64,000 bases of DNA from Taudactylus pleione (lineage: Eukaryota > Chordata > Amphibia > Anura > Myobatrachidae). The notes under the pieces were generated by a model, which saw nothing but the letters and a program-made list of their open reading frames with translations, was not told the origin of the DNA and made no database searches. The position numbers were made by a program, and so were the translations under genes. The stretch spans positions 9,677,501-9,741,500 of the forward strand of contig JAUIMM010000088.1 of assembly GCA_031769625.1 (NCBI GenBank). The letters run 5' to 3'. Positions 11,127-22,460 of this stretch are shown piece after piece (position 1 is the first letter of the stretch; each line of letters opens with the position of its first letter).

Positions 11127-12294
11127 TGTTAAAGTGTGCATGTCCTGTTTATACAACATAAGGGTGGGTGGGAGGGCCCAAGGACAATTCCATCTTGCAC
11201 CTCTTTTTTTTCTTTGCATTATGTACAGTTTGGGGCCTAGTTTTTCAAACTGCCATCCTGTGTGCCACTGCAGTTTCACGCCTAGATGGGTCACGTGTTT
11301 GTGCCGCCCACTCGTGTCGCTTAGCATAGTCATCCAGCTACCTCGGTGCAACCTTTTGGACATAAAAACACTATTGTGAGGTGTGAGGTGTTCAGAATAG
11401 ACTGGAAATGAGTGGAAATTAAGGTTATTGAGGTTAATAATAGCATAGGAGCAGAAAAACCTACAAATTCTGTGATTTTAGCTGTTTTTATGCTTTTTTT
11501 CAAAAAAATACAGATCCAAAACACAAAACCCAGAACCCAAAACACGGAAGGGTGGTTTTGGCAAAACCAATCCAGATCCAAAACACGAAGAAAGATCCAG
11601 ATCCAAAACCAAAACACAAAACACGAAAAGTGGCCGGTGCACACCCCTAATATATATATATATGCACACACACACACATATAGCCTCTTCCCTGTCCGAA
11701 CAACACTTCACCCCCACCCCTTATAGGTTTAATGTTTCTCTCCCCCTAACGTTATAAAATATGTTGCATTAGTTTCTCCCCCCTCACCCCACTCCTTAAA
11801 TAATATATATAATGATTTATAGCACTAATGGGTGGTCTGGGTTCTGCTCAGTCCTCCAGGGCCCCAACATTCCTACTTGGGCAGCTGAGCTCCAGCAGCC
11901 AGCCTACTTCTGGCCCGTTGTCTTCTTGGGGTCCCAAGGTGGTGCGGCGCTGTCATCATCACCGGAGGAAGGAGGCCAACAGGAACAGCCAGGTGCCGGC
12001 GGTCAGTCGTATATTTGTAAGTCGCCCGGCACCTGAAGGTAGTTGGATGGGCAGAGAAGCTGGGCTGGAGCATCCTTGCTACAGCCCTGCTTATGCGCAG
12101 ATGCTCAAATTGGCTAAACATTGCCCAAACGGAGCATGTTTGTATCGGACCAGGCAGTGAGAGACAGCCTGTGTCTGTTGCAGCATGGCAGACAACTGAG
12201 GGGCCCGGCGCAGAGGGCGGCAGGCCCTTCCTCACTGTCTGAGTGTACGGGCCCGGGACTCCAGTCCTGGCAGTGCCCCCCGATGGCGGCCCTG

Positions 12295-12845
12295 TCTGTG
12301 TGTCACTGTGTCAGTGTATGTGTGTCAGTGTGCGTGTCACTGTGTGTCTGTGTCAGTGTATGTGTGTCACTGTGTGTATCTGTATCAGTGTGTGTGTATG
12401 TGTGTCAGTGTGCGTGTCACTGTGTGTCTGTGTCAGTGTGTGTCACTGTGTATCTGTGTCAGTGTGTGTATGTGTGTCAGTGTGCGTGTCACTGTGTGTC
12501 TGTGTCAGTGTGTGTGTATGTGTGTCAGTATCTGTGTGTGTATGTGTGTCAGTGTGCGTGTCACTGTGTGTGTATCTGTGTCAGTGTGAGTGTATGTGTG
12601 TCAGTGTGCGTGTCACTATGTGTGTATCTGTATCAGTGTGTGTGTATGTGTGTCAGTGTGGGTGTCACTGTGTATATGTATCAGTGTGTGTGTGTCAGTG
12701 TGCGTGTCACTGTGTGTGTATCTGTATCAGTGTGTGTGTGTATCTGTCAGTGTATGTGTGTCTGTGTCAGAGTGTGTGTCTGTGTCAGTGTGTATGTGTA
12801 TCTGTGTCAGTGTGTGTCTGTCAGTGTGTGTGTGTATCTGTGATG
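12295..12845 (+). repeat. GT-rich minisatellite (right part)
   Basis: About 550 bp of GTGTGTCAGTGTGTGTATCT and GTGTCACTGTGT variants continue the array split at 7581. The 240- and 203-residue frames across it consist of Val/Cys/Ser repeats and are not genes. Confidence 0.93.
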
Positions 12846-13200
12846 ATGTGCTGAGAGACGACACGGAGGGGAGGGATGGTGTGGCTGAGAGATGACGCAG
12901 GTGGGGAGATGGTGTGCTGAGAGATAACGCAGGGGGGTAGGAGGTGGTGTTGCTGAGAGACTATGCAGGGGGAGGTGATGGCGTGCTGAGAGATGATGCA
13001 GGGGGGAGTCGATGGTGTGCTGAGAGACGATGCAGGGAGGGAGGTGATGGTGTGGCTGAAAGACGATGCAGGGAGGGAGGTGATGGTGTGGTTGAGAGAC
13101 GATGCAGGGAGGGAGGTGATGGTGTGGCTGAGAGACGACACAAGGGGGAGATTGTGTGGCTTGGAGACGCAGGGGGAAGGAAGTTACACAGGGGGAAGGA
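12846..13200 (+). repeat. Minisatellite of about 34-36 bp, about nine units
   Basis: The units are CTGAGAGACGATGCAGGGAG followed by GGAGGTGATGGTGTGG. The best-preserved copies are at 13015-13140, with more diverged ones to the left. The histidine/serine-rich minus-strand frames are artefacts. Confidence 0.9.
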
Positions 13201-13631
13201 GTCTCGTTGAACCGCTGTTGTATGATGATGACCTTGTTAATATTCTTACACAAACAGGCATCTTCCAGACGATGTGACCTACAGTACATGAATATTGAAT
13301 ACCGACTGAAGACGCCGTCGTCCTAGGGAGGATACATCTCTTCAGAGGTACCACATTGTGAGAAACCACCGCCTAGGTAAGGTGCATATGGAATGGAAAG
13401 GAATGTTCCCAGAGTGACTAGAAATGGGTGGTGTGTCATGTCGGCACACCACATTCGGCATGTGGCCACGCCCATTCGGTATGTGACCACGCCCCTTCGG
13501 CATGTGACCACACCCATTTTTTGCCGCGCGCACACTTTTTTTGGGTGTTTGTGTGTGTGTGTGTGTGGGGGGGCCACTCTTAAACTTGCCCTGGGCTCCA
13601 AAAACCATAGTTACGCCACTGGTACTGAAAC

Positions 13632-13945
13632 AATATGCACCCAGCACTGCTGGTGTAGTGGTTACCATTATTGCCTCTGAGGCAGTAATGCTAACCACTG
13701 AGTTCATTTCCGGTCGTGGTTGATTTGTGTGGAGTTTGTATGTTCTTATCGTGTTTGCATGGGTTTCCTCTGGGTGCTCTGGTTTCCATCACATATACGC
13801 CAAAAAAATACTGGGAAGTTAATTGGATGCTGAAATGTGATAGGGAATATATAGCTCCACCAGGACAGGGACTGATGTCAGTGACTGATAATATTCTCTG
13901 TGAAGCGCTGCAGAATATAAGTGCATTATATAAATAGCTGTTAAT
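13632..13945 (+). mobile_element. V-SINE-like element, copy 1
   Basis: A tRNA-like head (GGTGTAGTGGTTACCATTAT...) is followed by the conserved V-SINE core (TGGAGTTTGTATGTTC, GTGTTTGCATGGGTTTCC, GTGCTCTGGTTTCC, ATACTGGGAAGTTAATTGG), then an L2-like tail (GGACAGGGACTGATGTCAGTG...AAGCGCTGCAGAATATAAGTG). The core is known from fish, lungfish and frog SINEs. It sits directly beside the outer hAT TSD. Confidence 0.7.
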
Positions 13946-14179
13946 GAATACAAGTGATTACCTTAATGTTTTAGTAAAATGTAGAAAAATTCATGTATCC
14001 TTATTACTTGCATTATATCCATGAGGCTGTGGTGACCGGAGACACTTTGGACTTCGCAAATACTTGGACCAAGTCCATAGACTTGAAGATCCCTGCTTAT
14101 TTGCAGATATATCTGTACTTATCAAGGACCATGCTCCTGAACTCGGAGTACACAAGTACGTGTGAGGCAGAGTTATGAA

Positions 14180-14552
14180 GAGTACACTGGCCAACATATC
14201 GGCCGTTCAATTGAACAGCCGCTATGTGGTGTGTGCGTCGGCCAGTGTGTACAGACGATAGGTCTGTAAACGACGTCATTCACAGACATATCGCAGCACA
14301 GCCCATGGCAGATATATCTGCACATCGTGCTGTGTGTACAGGCGGTCAGCCGACTGCCCGAAAACGTGATGCACAGGCCACCGGTGACTGACATCACAAC
14401 TGGGAGGACACATGTAAATGCCCGCCCAGTTGTGACGTAGGCACGACACATTGGGCTGACATTGATAAGTGTGTATGCAGTATGCAGTATGCACTTACCA
14501 ATCGTCAGATAGGACGGCGGATCTGAAATCCTAATGTGTACCCAGCTTTATA
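14180..14552. mobile_element. Harbinger-like MITE of the GTACACAC family
   Basis: It contains repeated CAGACATATCGCAGC, GATATATCTGC and CCAGTGTGTACAG segments and ends AATGTGTACCCAGC before TTT. The pattern is shared with 31520-31895. The left boundary is approximate. Confidence 0.55.
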
Positions 14553-15394
14553 CAGATTTCATTCACCTCTCCACTTATGACTGAAGATGGGGAACAGGGC
14601 TGTAATGGGGTGTCCTCACATAAGCAATACGTGTGGGTTATGCAGTGTTGGCGGTAAGTGTAAATCATAGTTGACGAATCTCCCGGAAATCGTGTTGTGC
14701 CCCCGGCCACCTGCAAGAGAGTGCAAGTCTACCGGACTGGCCGCAAACCTCCCCCACACCCACTCCACTTACCTGGCAAAAGTGGGCAGTCCGGAGGGGG
14801 CTCATCACGCATATCGCACTGAATCGCATTGTAGCCTTGCCCCCTGCTTTACAATGACAGAAATCTCTGCATTATGTAGCACGGGGCAGGGGCCGCAATG
14901 ACGTTTTTGCGCCACCACACCCCCGTACCGCCAACCACTACCGCTACCTTGCCTCCTGCAGGGCTTACCTGGCTGCCCCCTACCAGAAGTCAGCATGTAT
15001 GGTGTAAATATGAATGTTTCCAGACGTATCATTTGCACCAATCACAGGCTGGTGCAGGTGCACACTAATGGCGGTGACGAGTAGCAAACCAAGCTTAGAT
15101 ACGGATAGAGCCAGTCTGTCTGCAAGGATGCTTACAGCTCGTCATACTGGCAAATATTCTGTGCAAGCAAAGGGCCTGTTTCTGAGTCAGACGCAAAGTG
15201 GCTGTATGTGCGGCATGTCGCGGAAGCCATATTATGCTAATGTGAGTATCCATAGAGCTAATGAGAGTATCCGTAAGGTTTCAAGCAGGATGCCACTCTG
15301 CCCACTGTTTTTCCGTCCGCAGGCGCCATCATTAGTATTGGCACTCACACCAGCCCCATGCACCAACCCGTCAGAAACAGGCTTCCCTTCGCTG

Positions 15395-16170
15395 TACACT
15401 CAGAATAGCACAGACGGTGTAATGGTTAGCATTACTGCATCACAGCACTGAGGTCATCGGTTCGATTGCCACCACTTACCAGTGTGGAGTTTGTATATTT
15501 TCCCTGTGCTTCCGTGGGTTTGCGCCTGGTACTCCGGTTTCCTCCCACGCTCCAAAAATATACTGGTAGGCTAATTGGCCCCCAAAATAAATTAACCCTA
15601 GTGTGTATGTAGTGTTCCCTCTAGCTCCGGCGGGAGGCAGGGCGCCGGAGCTAGAGAGGGCATGCCCGTGCGCGCGCACCCGAGAAGGGGGCGTGGCCAT
15701 CGGAAAAGGGGCGTGTCTATAAGACGCGTCCCCTTTTCGTCACTCTTGGGGGCGTGCCCGGCACTTACGGACACGCCGGGCAGCCCCCAAGCCCTGCAGA
15801 CAGGGAGAATAGATGCCGGGCGCATGCGCCCGGCGTCTATTCTCCGGCGGTGACCAGGTCACCGCATGTTTCTCCACCCGCGGGACACTGCGTCCCGCGG
15901 GTGAGAACGGCTCCCGCAGGCTGTGAGGGCAGGGCGCTTTTTGCCCTCCTCCTGGAGGGCAGGGTGCTTTTTGCCCTCCAGAAGGAGGGCAGGGCGCCGC
16001 GCCCCGCTAAAACAGCCTAGCGGGAACGCTATGTATGTGTGTGAGCATGTGATAGGGAATATAGATTGTAAGCTCCACTGGGGCAGGGACTGATGTGAAT
16101 GGACAAATATTCTCTGTAAAGTGCTGTGGAATATGTGTGCACTATACAAATAACTGGCAATAAATAATAA
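15395..16170 (+). mobile_element. V-SINE-like element, copy 2, split by a hAT MITE
   Basis: A tRNA-like head with a B-box-like GGTTCGATTGCC (15430s), the same core as copy 1 (15485-15575) and TTAACCCTAGTGTGTATGT are followed by the inserted MITE (15611-16030). The SINE then resumes with GTGATAGGGAATATAGATTG, GGGGCAGGGACTGATGTG and an AAT-rich end. Confidence 0.8.
15611..16030. mobile_element. hAT-type MITE inserted in a SINE, TSD GTGTATGT/ATGTATGT
   Basis: A 420-bp GC-rich element has ends AGTGTTCCC and GGGAACGCT. The flanks 15603-15610 and 16031-16038 match at 7 of 8 bases. It contains several strong hairpins. A second copy, in the other orientation, is at 61184-61586. Confidence 0.82.
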
Positions 16171-17098
16171 TAATAGCACAGACTACACGCTACACGCCCA
16201 CAACACACCCATGACACACTCACAAGATGAATCTCGTGCATGCAGCTGTATTGTCGCCACCCAGAAATACTTATACCATGCAAGGAGAGCTCTGGCCAAA
16301 ATCCACCGACTCAAAATCGTCCAGAGATACCCTAAAAAAAAACCGTAAATTTCCGTCTGTGAAAATGAGCTTCTGCTATGACACAATCAGACCCAGAGTG
16401 TTAAACTCTTCATCAGGCCCCTATGTTCAACTCTATTACCTTTATCCTTTTGCACTGTGTTTGGGATTTTTGCTTCACAATGTGCTTTTTTATTTTTTTA
16501 TTCTAGCTTCTAGCTGGGAATATCTGACGTGCCAGAAAATGTTCCTGTCACAGTAATTGACAGCTAATAACCAAAAATAACAAATGTTGGTATGGAAATA
16601 ACCATGGGACATGCTTTATAATGGCCTACGTGAGAATGAAAAAAAAATCTCAGCAATACACACATAACATTTATAAATAAAATATCTGTAACCATAATTC
16701 GATGTTAAGATGAAAAACATGGCTGCTGGGATTCATTTTTGCATTATTGGGTTAGCAGCCCAGTTCTGATGAAATGCTCATTATAGCCTCTAAAGAGAAC
16801 TTGGACGACGAAATAGATTGTTGAGTATGTTTAAGATTGCTTCAATTTCCTGTGTTTTTGCAAAAATGTATTTTTTGGAATGGCTGGTGCTGGCAGATCA
16901 GCCAGTAGCGAGGTCAGTCTGAGAACAGTACAGTGCTCTGTGGGGTAAGTATGAGGTACTTTTATACGTATGCACTTCAGTTGCATAGATTAGTTCTGAA
17001 GGTGTGGCAGAAAAAAGATGGCCAATGTTCTATCAGGGGTTTGATAAGATTCCATGCGATAATGTTGGCAGTTGAGCTTCTATCTTGTATGTGGGTTT
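16171..17098. other. No gene recognised
   Basis: Intronic sequence. A 109-residue frame near 16227-16556 shows no domain or codon bias that I can identify. Confidence 0.5.
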
Positions 17099-17376
17099 CA
17101 GGGCCGTAGCTAGGGTAGTGCGGCCGGTGCCATCGCACAGGGCACCACAGGTCAGGGGGTGCTGTTTTGGCCTGTCAAATTTCTATTTATTATCATTCTT
17201 GCTTGTAGCTGCCTCTTATTTCATCCACAGCATCTTCTGGCCTCTCCTATCTCTTCCCTGGCCCTTCCCCATGAAGCCATGGCCCTTTTTTGGGTGCATT
17301 ATGTCCCTTTGAAAAATGAGGGGGGCGCCAATGCTCTTTCTGGCACAAGGCACCAAAAAGTCTAGTTACGGCTCTG
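17099..17376. mobile_element. hAT-type MITE, TSD GTGGGTTT
   Basis: A 278-bp element has ends CAGGGCCGTAGCTAGGGTAG and CTAGTTACGGCTCTG. The flanks 17091-17098 and 17377-17384 are both exactly GTGGGTTT. Its ends resemble those of the outer element at 6982. Confidence 0.92.
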
Positions 17377-17384
17377 GTGGGTTT

Positions 17385-18326
17385 CATCCCTATGGTGCTG
17401 AAACCTGTAACACTGAAATAGATAGTCTGTGGTGTGGTGAAGCAGCCAGTCAAGTCTCTGATCACCTGTGGTTTATAAGAAATATTCAATGGGGAGCAAC
17501 TTATTATCTGAGATGCTCACTCCACTTAAAGCATACCTACCACAGTGTGTCTTTTCTATTATACCTGTGACATTGTACTGACGTCTATTGGACTTCATGG
17601 ATCCAGCGTATACTTTCCAGCAAGGCGAACAGCGCAATATGTGTCTTACACAAAGAAACCATAATAATGTAACTTCTGGAGTACTTCGATAGAGGGAAAG
17701 TGTTTTGTAGCGAAGTAAAGTAATACTGTACTAGGGTACAGCATATTCTATATGTAGCCTGCAGAGTTTCTCCATTTGAAGCCTTTGCTAAAGAAAACAG
17801 TGTGTTTTGGAACAGCTGCTAGTATGTTAAGAGGGGGGAAGCTGGTATTACAGCTTATTCTAACTTAGATTTTACCCCCACCTCCCTGGCAAACTCTATC
17901 CGCACCGCCCTCCCATCCTGCTCCTCCTAGGTTCAATGGAAGGACACTATGTTGAAAACCCCTCCTCTGTTAATGAGACCAATACAGAACAGTGCTACTT
18001 TATCCAGTAGCGAATGAGTTAAATCTCAGACTCACTGAGCATTTTGCTCCCTCTGCAGATGACATGAGGGAACAGCGGCCACATTAAGCCGACACAATAA
18101 AGTTTGCAGTTCTGGAAATGTGCTAGTTATTATCCCATAACGGAAAGTTTACTTATAGTCTGATTTTTTTTTTCTTTTCCATGCACAACCATTTTGTTAC
18201 ACTCGTTATTCTTCTGACTTAACAGCACAGATCAGGTGTGGTTGAGGCAGGCCTTTCTTAACAAAATAATAATAATAATTTATGCCTAAACCTTTCATTT
18301 AAAAGCAGTAATTAATCGACACTATG
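17385..18326. other. No gene recognised
   Basis: Low-copy-looking intronic sequence with no feature I can support. Confidence 0.5.
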
Positions 18327-18690
18327 GGGTTATCCAATTAGCAGCGCTAAAGTAGCGCTGCTAATTGATCGCGGCGGGGCTATCCTATTAGCCCCGAAGT
18401 GCCTACTGATGCCGGCACTTATCGTGGATATTTTTCGGGACCTGATATGTTCCGAAAATTAATTCACGATAAGTGCTGTTCTTTCATCACCTAAATGGCG
18501 AAAAAAAAATAGGTCCGCAAGCTTATCGCAGGCCCTATGTGTTTTTGGATGAATTATCCTATTATATCGACCTAAATAATAGGATAGGGTGAAAAAAACC
18601 CAGTGAAAAACTGGGATAATCCCCATTTTTTGGCGATCGCGACTATCCATTAGCGCCCAAACTATTTCTGGGGCTAATTGGATACCGCCC
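18327..18690. mobile_element. MITE with ATCCAATTAGC ends, copy 1
   Basis: The left end GGGGTTATCCAATTAGCAGC and the right end GGGGCTAATTGGATACCGCCC form inverted repeats, with TATG on both flanks. The interior is dense with hairpins. The copy at 39464-39745 shares CACTTATC, CCTATGTGTTTTTGG and TTATCCTATT blocks. Confidence 0.7.
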
Positions 18691-18959
18691 TATGAGTTTG
18701 TTACATTAAGTGAATGATTACCACTGCCTGTGAGTATCATGAAGTGATGCTATTTTTTTTATTCCTGCCTTAATACACTTTTTATTGTTTTGAGAATTCC
18801 TCTATCATTCATCACTTACTGTGCTTTATGGGTGGATAATGTAAGGATCGCTGGCTCTAATTTAACCAAACCTTTGGCCTGGTTAGAAACAAATACTCAG
18901 TCCCTTCTGGGTCTGTGACACAAAGAGGACACTTTTGCCTTATGCTGGCAATACCCCTT

Positions 18960-19454
18960 TGTGTCACCACTGTCTCTCACTCCCCTTTAGATTATAAACT
19001 CTCACGAGCAGGGCCCTCTTCCCTTCTGTGCTTTTCCATCCCTCCCTTAAACCATTATCTCCTCACTGCCGACAATGACACAAAACCTTTGGGTTCTGCC
19101 GCCCTGCTGCTTATTTGGGCACCATGGGGCCAATCCAATTACATGCGATGTACTCGCGGGTGTGAGTCATCGTGACAACGACCGCACTTAAAGGCAACCC
19201 GAATACGCATAAAAGTGCCCACAGCCCCACAGGGCTCTGAGCTAAATTATGCAAATTTGGGCTCGGAGTGTGCTGCAAGGGGTGCGAGATGCTGTGCCGG
19301 TGTTTTAACGCCATGGCAACGGCAACTCGCACCCTTTGCCATCAATTGCATTGACCTCTATGATTGCTGCTGCAGCAATGTTTATAAACCTTGTCTGTTT
19401 CTGTTTATGTACTTTGCAAGGTGTTGTGGACCCCTATGGTGCCATATAAATAAT
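18960..19454 (+). mobile_element. L2/CR1-like 3' tail split by a MITE
   Basis: It starts AGATTATAAACTCTCACGAG, CAGGGCCCTCTTCCC and resumes after the MITE with ATGTACTTTGCAAGGTGTTG and GGTGCCATATAAATAATGG. This is the frog L2/CR1-like 3' layout recognised from memory. A second fragment of the same tail is at 45765-45850. Confidence 0.55.
19126..19359. mobile_element. MITE with GGCCAATCCAATTACATG ends
   Basis: The left end GGGGCCAATCCAATTACATG pairs imperfectly with the right end TTGCCATCAATTGCATTGAC. It lies inside the L2/CR1-like tail. Boundaries are approximate. Confidence 0.5.
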
Positions 19455-19456
19455 GG

Positions 19457-19520
<64 letters not shown>
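19455..19520 (+). repeat. (AAT)n microsatellite
   Basis: About 22 AAT units directly follow the L2/CR1-like tail, as expected for that tail type. Confidence 0.97.
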
Positions 19521-19522
<2 letters not shown>

Positions 19523-19739
19523 CATAGGCCATAGTCAACAGAACATGCCATCCAAAAATTATTTTGAACTATCAACATCAGATTTCAGTATAAAGTTAGA
19601 ACTGGAATATGGTTGGACAGACGCTTTACTGCTTCTAATAAAGATCATGATATGTAGAAATCTGGAAAACCGATTTGAAGTATGCTTGTATATTCTTTCG
19701 GGCCACTCACCAGAACTCCCGGAAGACTAGACCACCAAC

Positions 19740-20354
19740 TCACCAACAACTATAGCAATCCGCGATCAACGATCGCGGGTCCCTATAGCAACCTGGTTGA
19801 TATCGACCAGGTTGGCCTCAGGGTTGTCTTAACAGAAGTGTGGGCCCTGGGCACAGCAATGCACTGGGGCCCCTTACCCACCCATTCACAGGAAAAAAAT
19901 TTAAATGTTCAATAAAATTAAACACTGAAGCATGCCCATCAAATGTTCCACACATGCAGAGAGACTCTGTCTGACTGGTCTGAAGCCAGCGGATGAAGTG
20001 AAACTTGGACTGTGGTGAGTACTCGTCACCGGGGGGGGGGGGGGGGGGAAGAGGGTGTGGGGGAGGTTAGATCAGAATACATTGCACCGGCGGCAGCCTT
20101 ATAAAAATATCACAAATGCACAAACTGGCCACAGCTGCAGGGGGGCGGGTTGGCGTGCCCCTACAAGTTTCGGGCCCTTGGGCAAAAGCCCAATGGAAGA
20201 GATGGCCCTGGTTGGCCTGCATGCACGGGCGATGGACGATAACGATATCGTCCATACGTGCCCACGCATTGATGATCGTTGGGCACCAAAAAATACGATA
20301 TGATCAATATCGTTCATATCGTCCATTTTAATCGTACCGTGTATACGCACCTTA
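19740..20354. mobile_element. Harbinger-like MITE interrupted by a hAT MITE
   Basis: Palindromic pieces flank the inner insertion: CGCGATCAACGATCGCG and ACCTGGTTGATATCGACC on the left, GATGGACGATAACGATATCG and ATCGTACCGTGTATACGCACC on the right. The right end fits the GTACACAC/GTATACGCACC family. The left end is uncertain. Confidence 0.5.
19819..20210. mobile_element. hAT-type MITE, TSD GTTGGCCT
   Basis: A 392-bp element starts CAGGGTTGTCTTAACAG and ends GATGGCCCTG. The flanks 19811-19818 and 20211-20218 are both exactly GTTGGCCT. It contains a poly-G run (20031-20048). Confidence 0.9.
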
Positions 20355-20356
20355 AG

Positions 20357-20778
20357 GTGTCTATTCATAGAGCAGAGAAAAGTCCTGTTTTGCGGAAAAC
20401 AGGGCTTTTCTCTGCTTCGTGCAATTCACAGAGCGTGGTTATCGTGGAGAAGTGCTTTTCTTCTCGAGCGGCACCCCTGTTCTGTGGATGAATCGCATCA
20501 CCATCTCAGTCCCCGGCTCCTGGCGTTGGCTCCGCCCCCTTGATGTCCCAGCAGCCACTGACCTGAGCTGCGCAGGGACGACCTGCCTTCGCCTCCCGGC
20601 CGCTCACCTTGGATCGATGCCGAAAACTGGTCCGCCGGACCCCTGGACAGCACATGAAGACGTCGGAGCGGTAAGTATTGAATTGCTACTTAACAAAGCT
20701 ATATATCGCATCAAACTGATGCGATATATAGTGAAAAGTAACAATTTATTTTATCTTTATCTTTATGAATAGACTACT
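20357..20778. mobile_element. Hairpin-rich MITE with GTCTATTCATAG ends
   Basis: The left GTGTCTATTCATAGAGCAG and the right TTTATGAATAGACTAC are inverted. Inside are two strong hairpins, at about 20376-20413 and 20698-20732. Confidence 0.6.
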
Positions 20779-20782
20779 ATGA

Positions 20783-21237
20783 GGCCCATTTATCAAACTG
20801 CATTTGCGGTAAATTCCCCGAAAACACCTGTTTTCGGGGGTTTACCTCAAATACTAAGTATCCCCCGAATGTATGAAGGAGGGACCACAGCAGGTATCTC
20901 CGATACCTGCTGCGATCCCTCCATTGCCGCCGGCAGCCGCCTCCCCCATAGGTTTCTATGGGGGATGCGATGCCGCCAAATGTATCAATATCGGGAATGC
21001 AAAGCATTCCCGATATTGACCCCAGCAGCTAACGCCATCTGAAGATAGCGTTAGCCGCTGTGTCCTATGGGCACTTACTCGCATTTCAGCCGGCGGAGGG
21101 ATCTTTTCGGAGCCCGTCTCCCTGCATGTGCCGGGTCATACATTCGGCTGGTATGATCGCATTTTGCAATGCGATCATGGGCGGTACTGTATGCCCTGAT
21201 CGCATTGCAAAATGCGATCCTTAATAAATGGGCCCCT
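20783..21237. mobile_element. MITE with GGCCCATTTATCAA ends, copy 1
   Basis: The ends are GGCCCATTTATCAAACTGC and TTAATAAATGGGCC. Multiple internal hairpins are present (ATCGGGAATGC/GCATTCCCGAT, CGCATTTTGCAATGCG). A diverged copy is at 39746-40157. Confidence 0.72.
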
Positions 21238-21613
21238 AAACCTCATAGATTTGATACTGTTCACTGTGGGGAGACAGGCCAATGGAGTGAGGCATAGCAG
21301 CTGTCCTACACACTTGCTGAAATATGGTGGGTCTGCAAAACCAGTAGAAAGACATTAACTTGATGATCATAAATTTAAAACCCATTCATAAGGGAATGGT
21401 CCTCCATATCTGGTGGACAGACCCTACTGTTTTGGGACAAGATCCATAGGCTAGGTACACATCAGAACGTACAAAAGATGTGATGGTCGTTCCAATTCCC
21501 TTTCATCCCAGAACACACAACATAGAGTGTACACACTATGCAATCTTCAGAACGACGGCACGATATATCATGTCGGAGCATTATATCCAATTAATCTTTT
21601 CTCCTGTACACAC
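21238..21613. other. No gene recognised
   Basis: Intronic sequence. A 'GGTACACATCAGAACG' stretch near 21455 may be an old GTACACAC-family remnant. Confidence 0.4.
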
Positions 21614-22040
21614 ATTATATACATACTTGCCTACTTTTGAAAAAGCTTTTCAGGGAGACTGTGAAAGTAACAAAGTAAAAAGTGTGCGTTAATGTGGGCG
21701 TGTACCGCTACATCTGGGGGGCTTGTCATCAAACTGACTTACATCCAAATGTAAATGAGCCCCAAGCAGTTAGTAAGATCTATTTTTTGATAAAAACAAA
21801 CCCCACTGATACTTTTCAGAAAATGCATGTAGCCATAGGGCTCATTGTGCCTTATAACCAATGCAGGGAAATTATACTAATAATCCCATTTGAATGTATA
21901 TATCACTGTGTTTTTATATATAACAGCTTCACAATGGGTGTAAGGTGGAATCAGGCAGATTGCTAGACTCATCAGGGAGTCAGGGAGATTGCTACTATTT
22001 CAGAAATTCTCCCTGACAATGAGGGAGAGTTGACAAGTAT
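21614..22040. mobile_element. MITE with CATACTTGCCTACTTT ends, copy 2
   Basis: It starts CATACTTGCCTACTTTTG with CAGGGAGACTG and ends in CTCCCTGACAATGAGGGAGAG and TTGACAAGTATT. The end structure is as at 5186-5491. Confidence 0.6.
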
Positions 22041-22084
22041 TATATAATATTTACTCGAAATACCAGATTTATATACTAAGGTCT

Positions 22085-22395
22085 AGGTTCCTTGGGTCTT
22101 TCAGGACGCCATTTCCACTGACTTTGTGTTTAAATCACGTTCAGTTTGCAGCTTTCTTCCACAACGCAAATCATTTTGAAACTCCTCCATATCATCATCA
22201 AATCTAGGAAGCCTCAACCCATATACCCATCTACATAATTTAGCTGTCCCCTTTCCCCCATTTCTTACACCCATTTCAACATATCTGTTCTTTAAAATGT
22301 TTGGCCATGTAACTTTATTTTCTTTTATGCAAATGTCTGTATCTTTTACATGTGTCTGTTCAAAATAAAGAACTTTAGAAAAAAATCCAAATATA
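22085..22395 (+). mobile_element. Possible L1-like 3' end with poly(A)
   Basis: The segment ends TTCAAAATAAAGAACTTTAG followed by an A-rich tract and then an AT microsatellite. This looks like a polyadenylated LINE 3' end, but no coding part is present. Confidence 0.35.
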
Positions 22396-22405
22396 TAACA
22401 AAAAA

Positions 22406-22407
<2 letters not shown>

Positions 22408-22459
<52 letters not shown>

Positions 22460-22460
22460 T
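22408..22460. repeat. (AT)n microsatellite
   Basis: Alternating AT tract with minor interruptions. Confidence 0.93.

Larger units (their letters stand above)
7806..11649 (+). mobile_element. Inner hAT (Ac-like) transposon, defective, TSD ATATATAT
   Basis: This 3844-bp element starts TAGGGGTGAGCGGGTTCG and ends in the complement of TAGGGGTGTGCACCGGCC. ATATATAT flanks both ends, with the caveat that the target is a TA microsatellite. Inside, in order, are a promoter-like leader with a TATA box, a tandem repeat array, the N-terminal end of a hAT transposase, a second related array, the C-terminal dimerisation end of the transposase, and a 3' untranslated part. The catalytic centre is missing, so it cannot be autonomous. 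The small element at 32106-32686 has similar ends. Confidence 0.88.
7582..12294. mobile_element. Middle hAT-type element, TSD TCTGTGTG
   Basis: The left end CAGGGCTGCCATCAGAAAG and the right end CGATGGCGGCCCTG form inverted repeats. The flanks 7574-7581 and 12295-12302 are both TCTGTGTG. The target is a GT-rich array, so the duplication is less decisive than the other two, but the ends fit a known hAT pattern. Without its own insert it is about 870 bp and non-coding. Confidence 0.82.
6982..13621. mobile_element. Outer hAT-type element of a three-layer nest, TSD GTACTGAA
   Basis: The ends are CAGTGGCGTAACTA (from 6982) and TAGTTACGCCACTG (to 13621), and the flanks 6974-6981 and 13622-13629 are both exactly GTACTGAA. 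Removing the inner insertions leaves about 1.9 kb containing a GT-rich minisatellite and a second minisatellite. I see no transposase of its own, so it is probably non-autonomous. Confidence 0.9.

Noticed and set aside
12121..12854. 240- and 203-codon Cys/Val/Ser-rich frames
   Set aside because: They are translations of a GT-rich minisatellite.
15430..15445. tRNA gene from the GGTTCGATTGCC B-box-like motif
   Set aside because: There is no cloverleaf. The motif belongs to the tRNA-like head of the V-SINE-like element.
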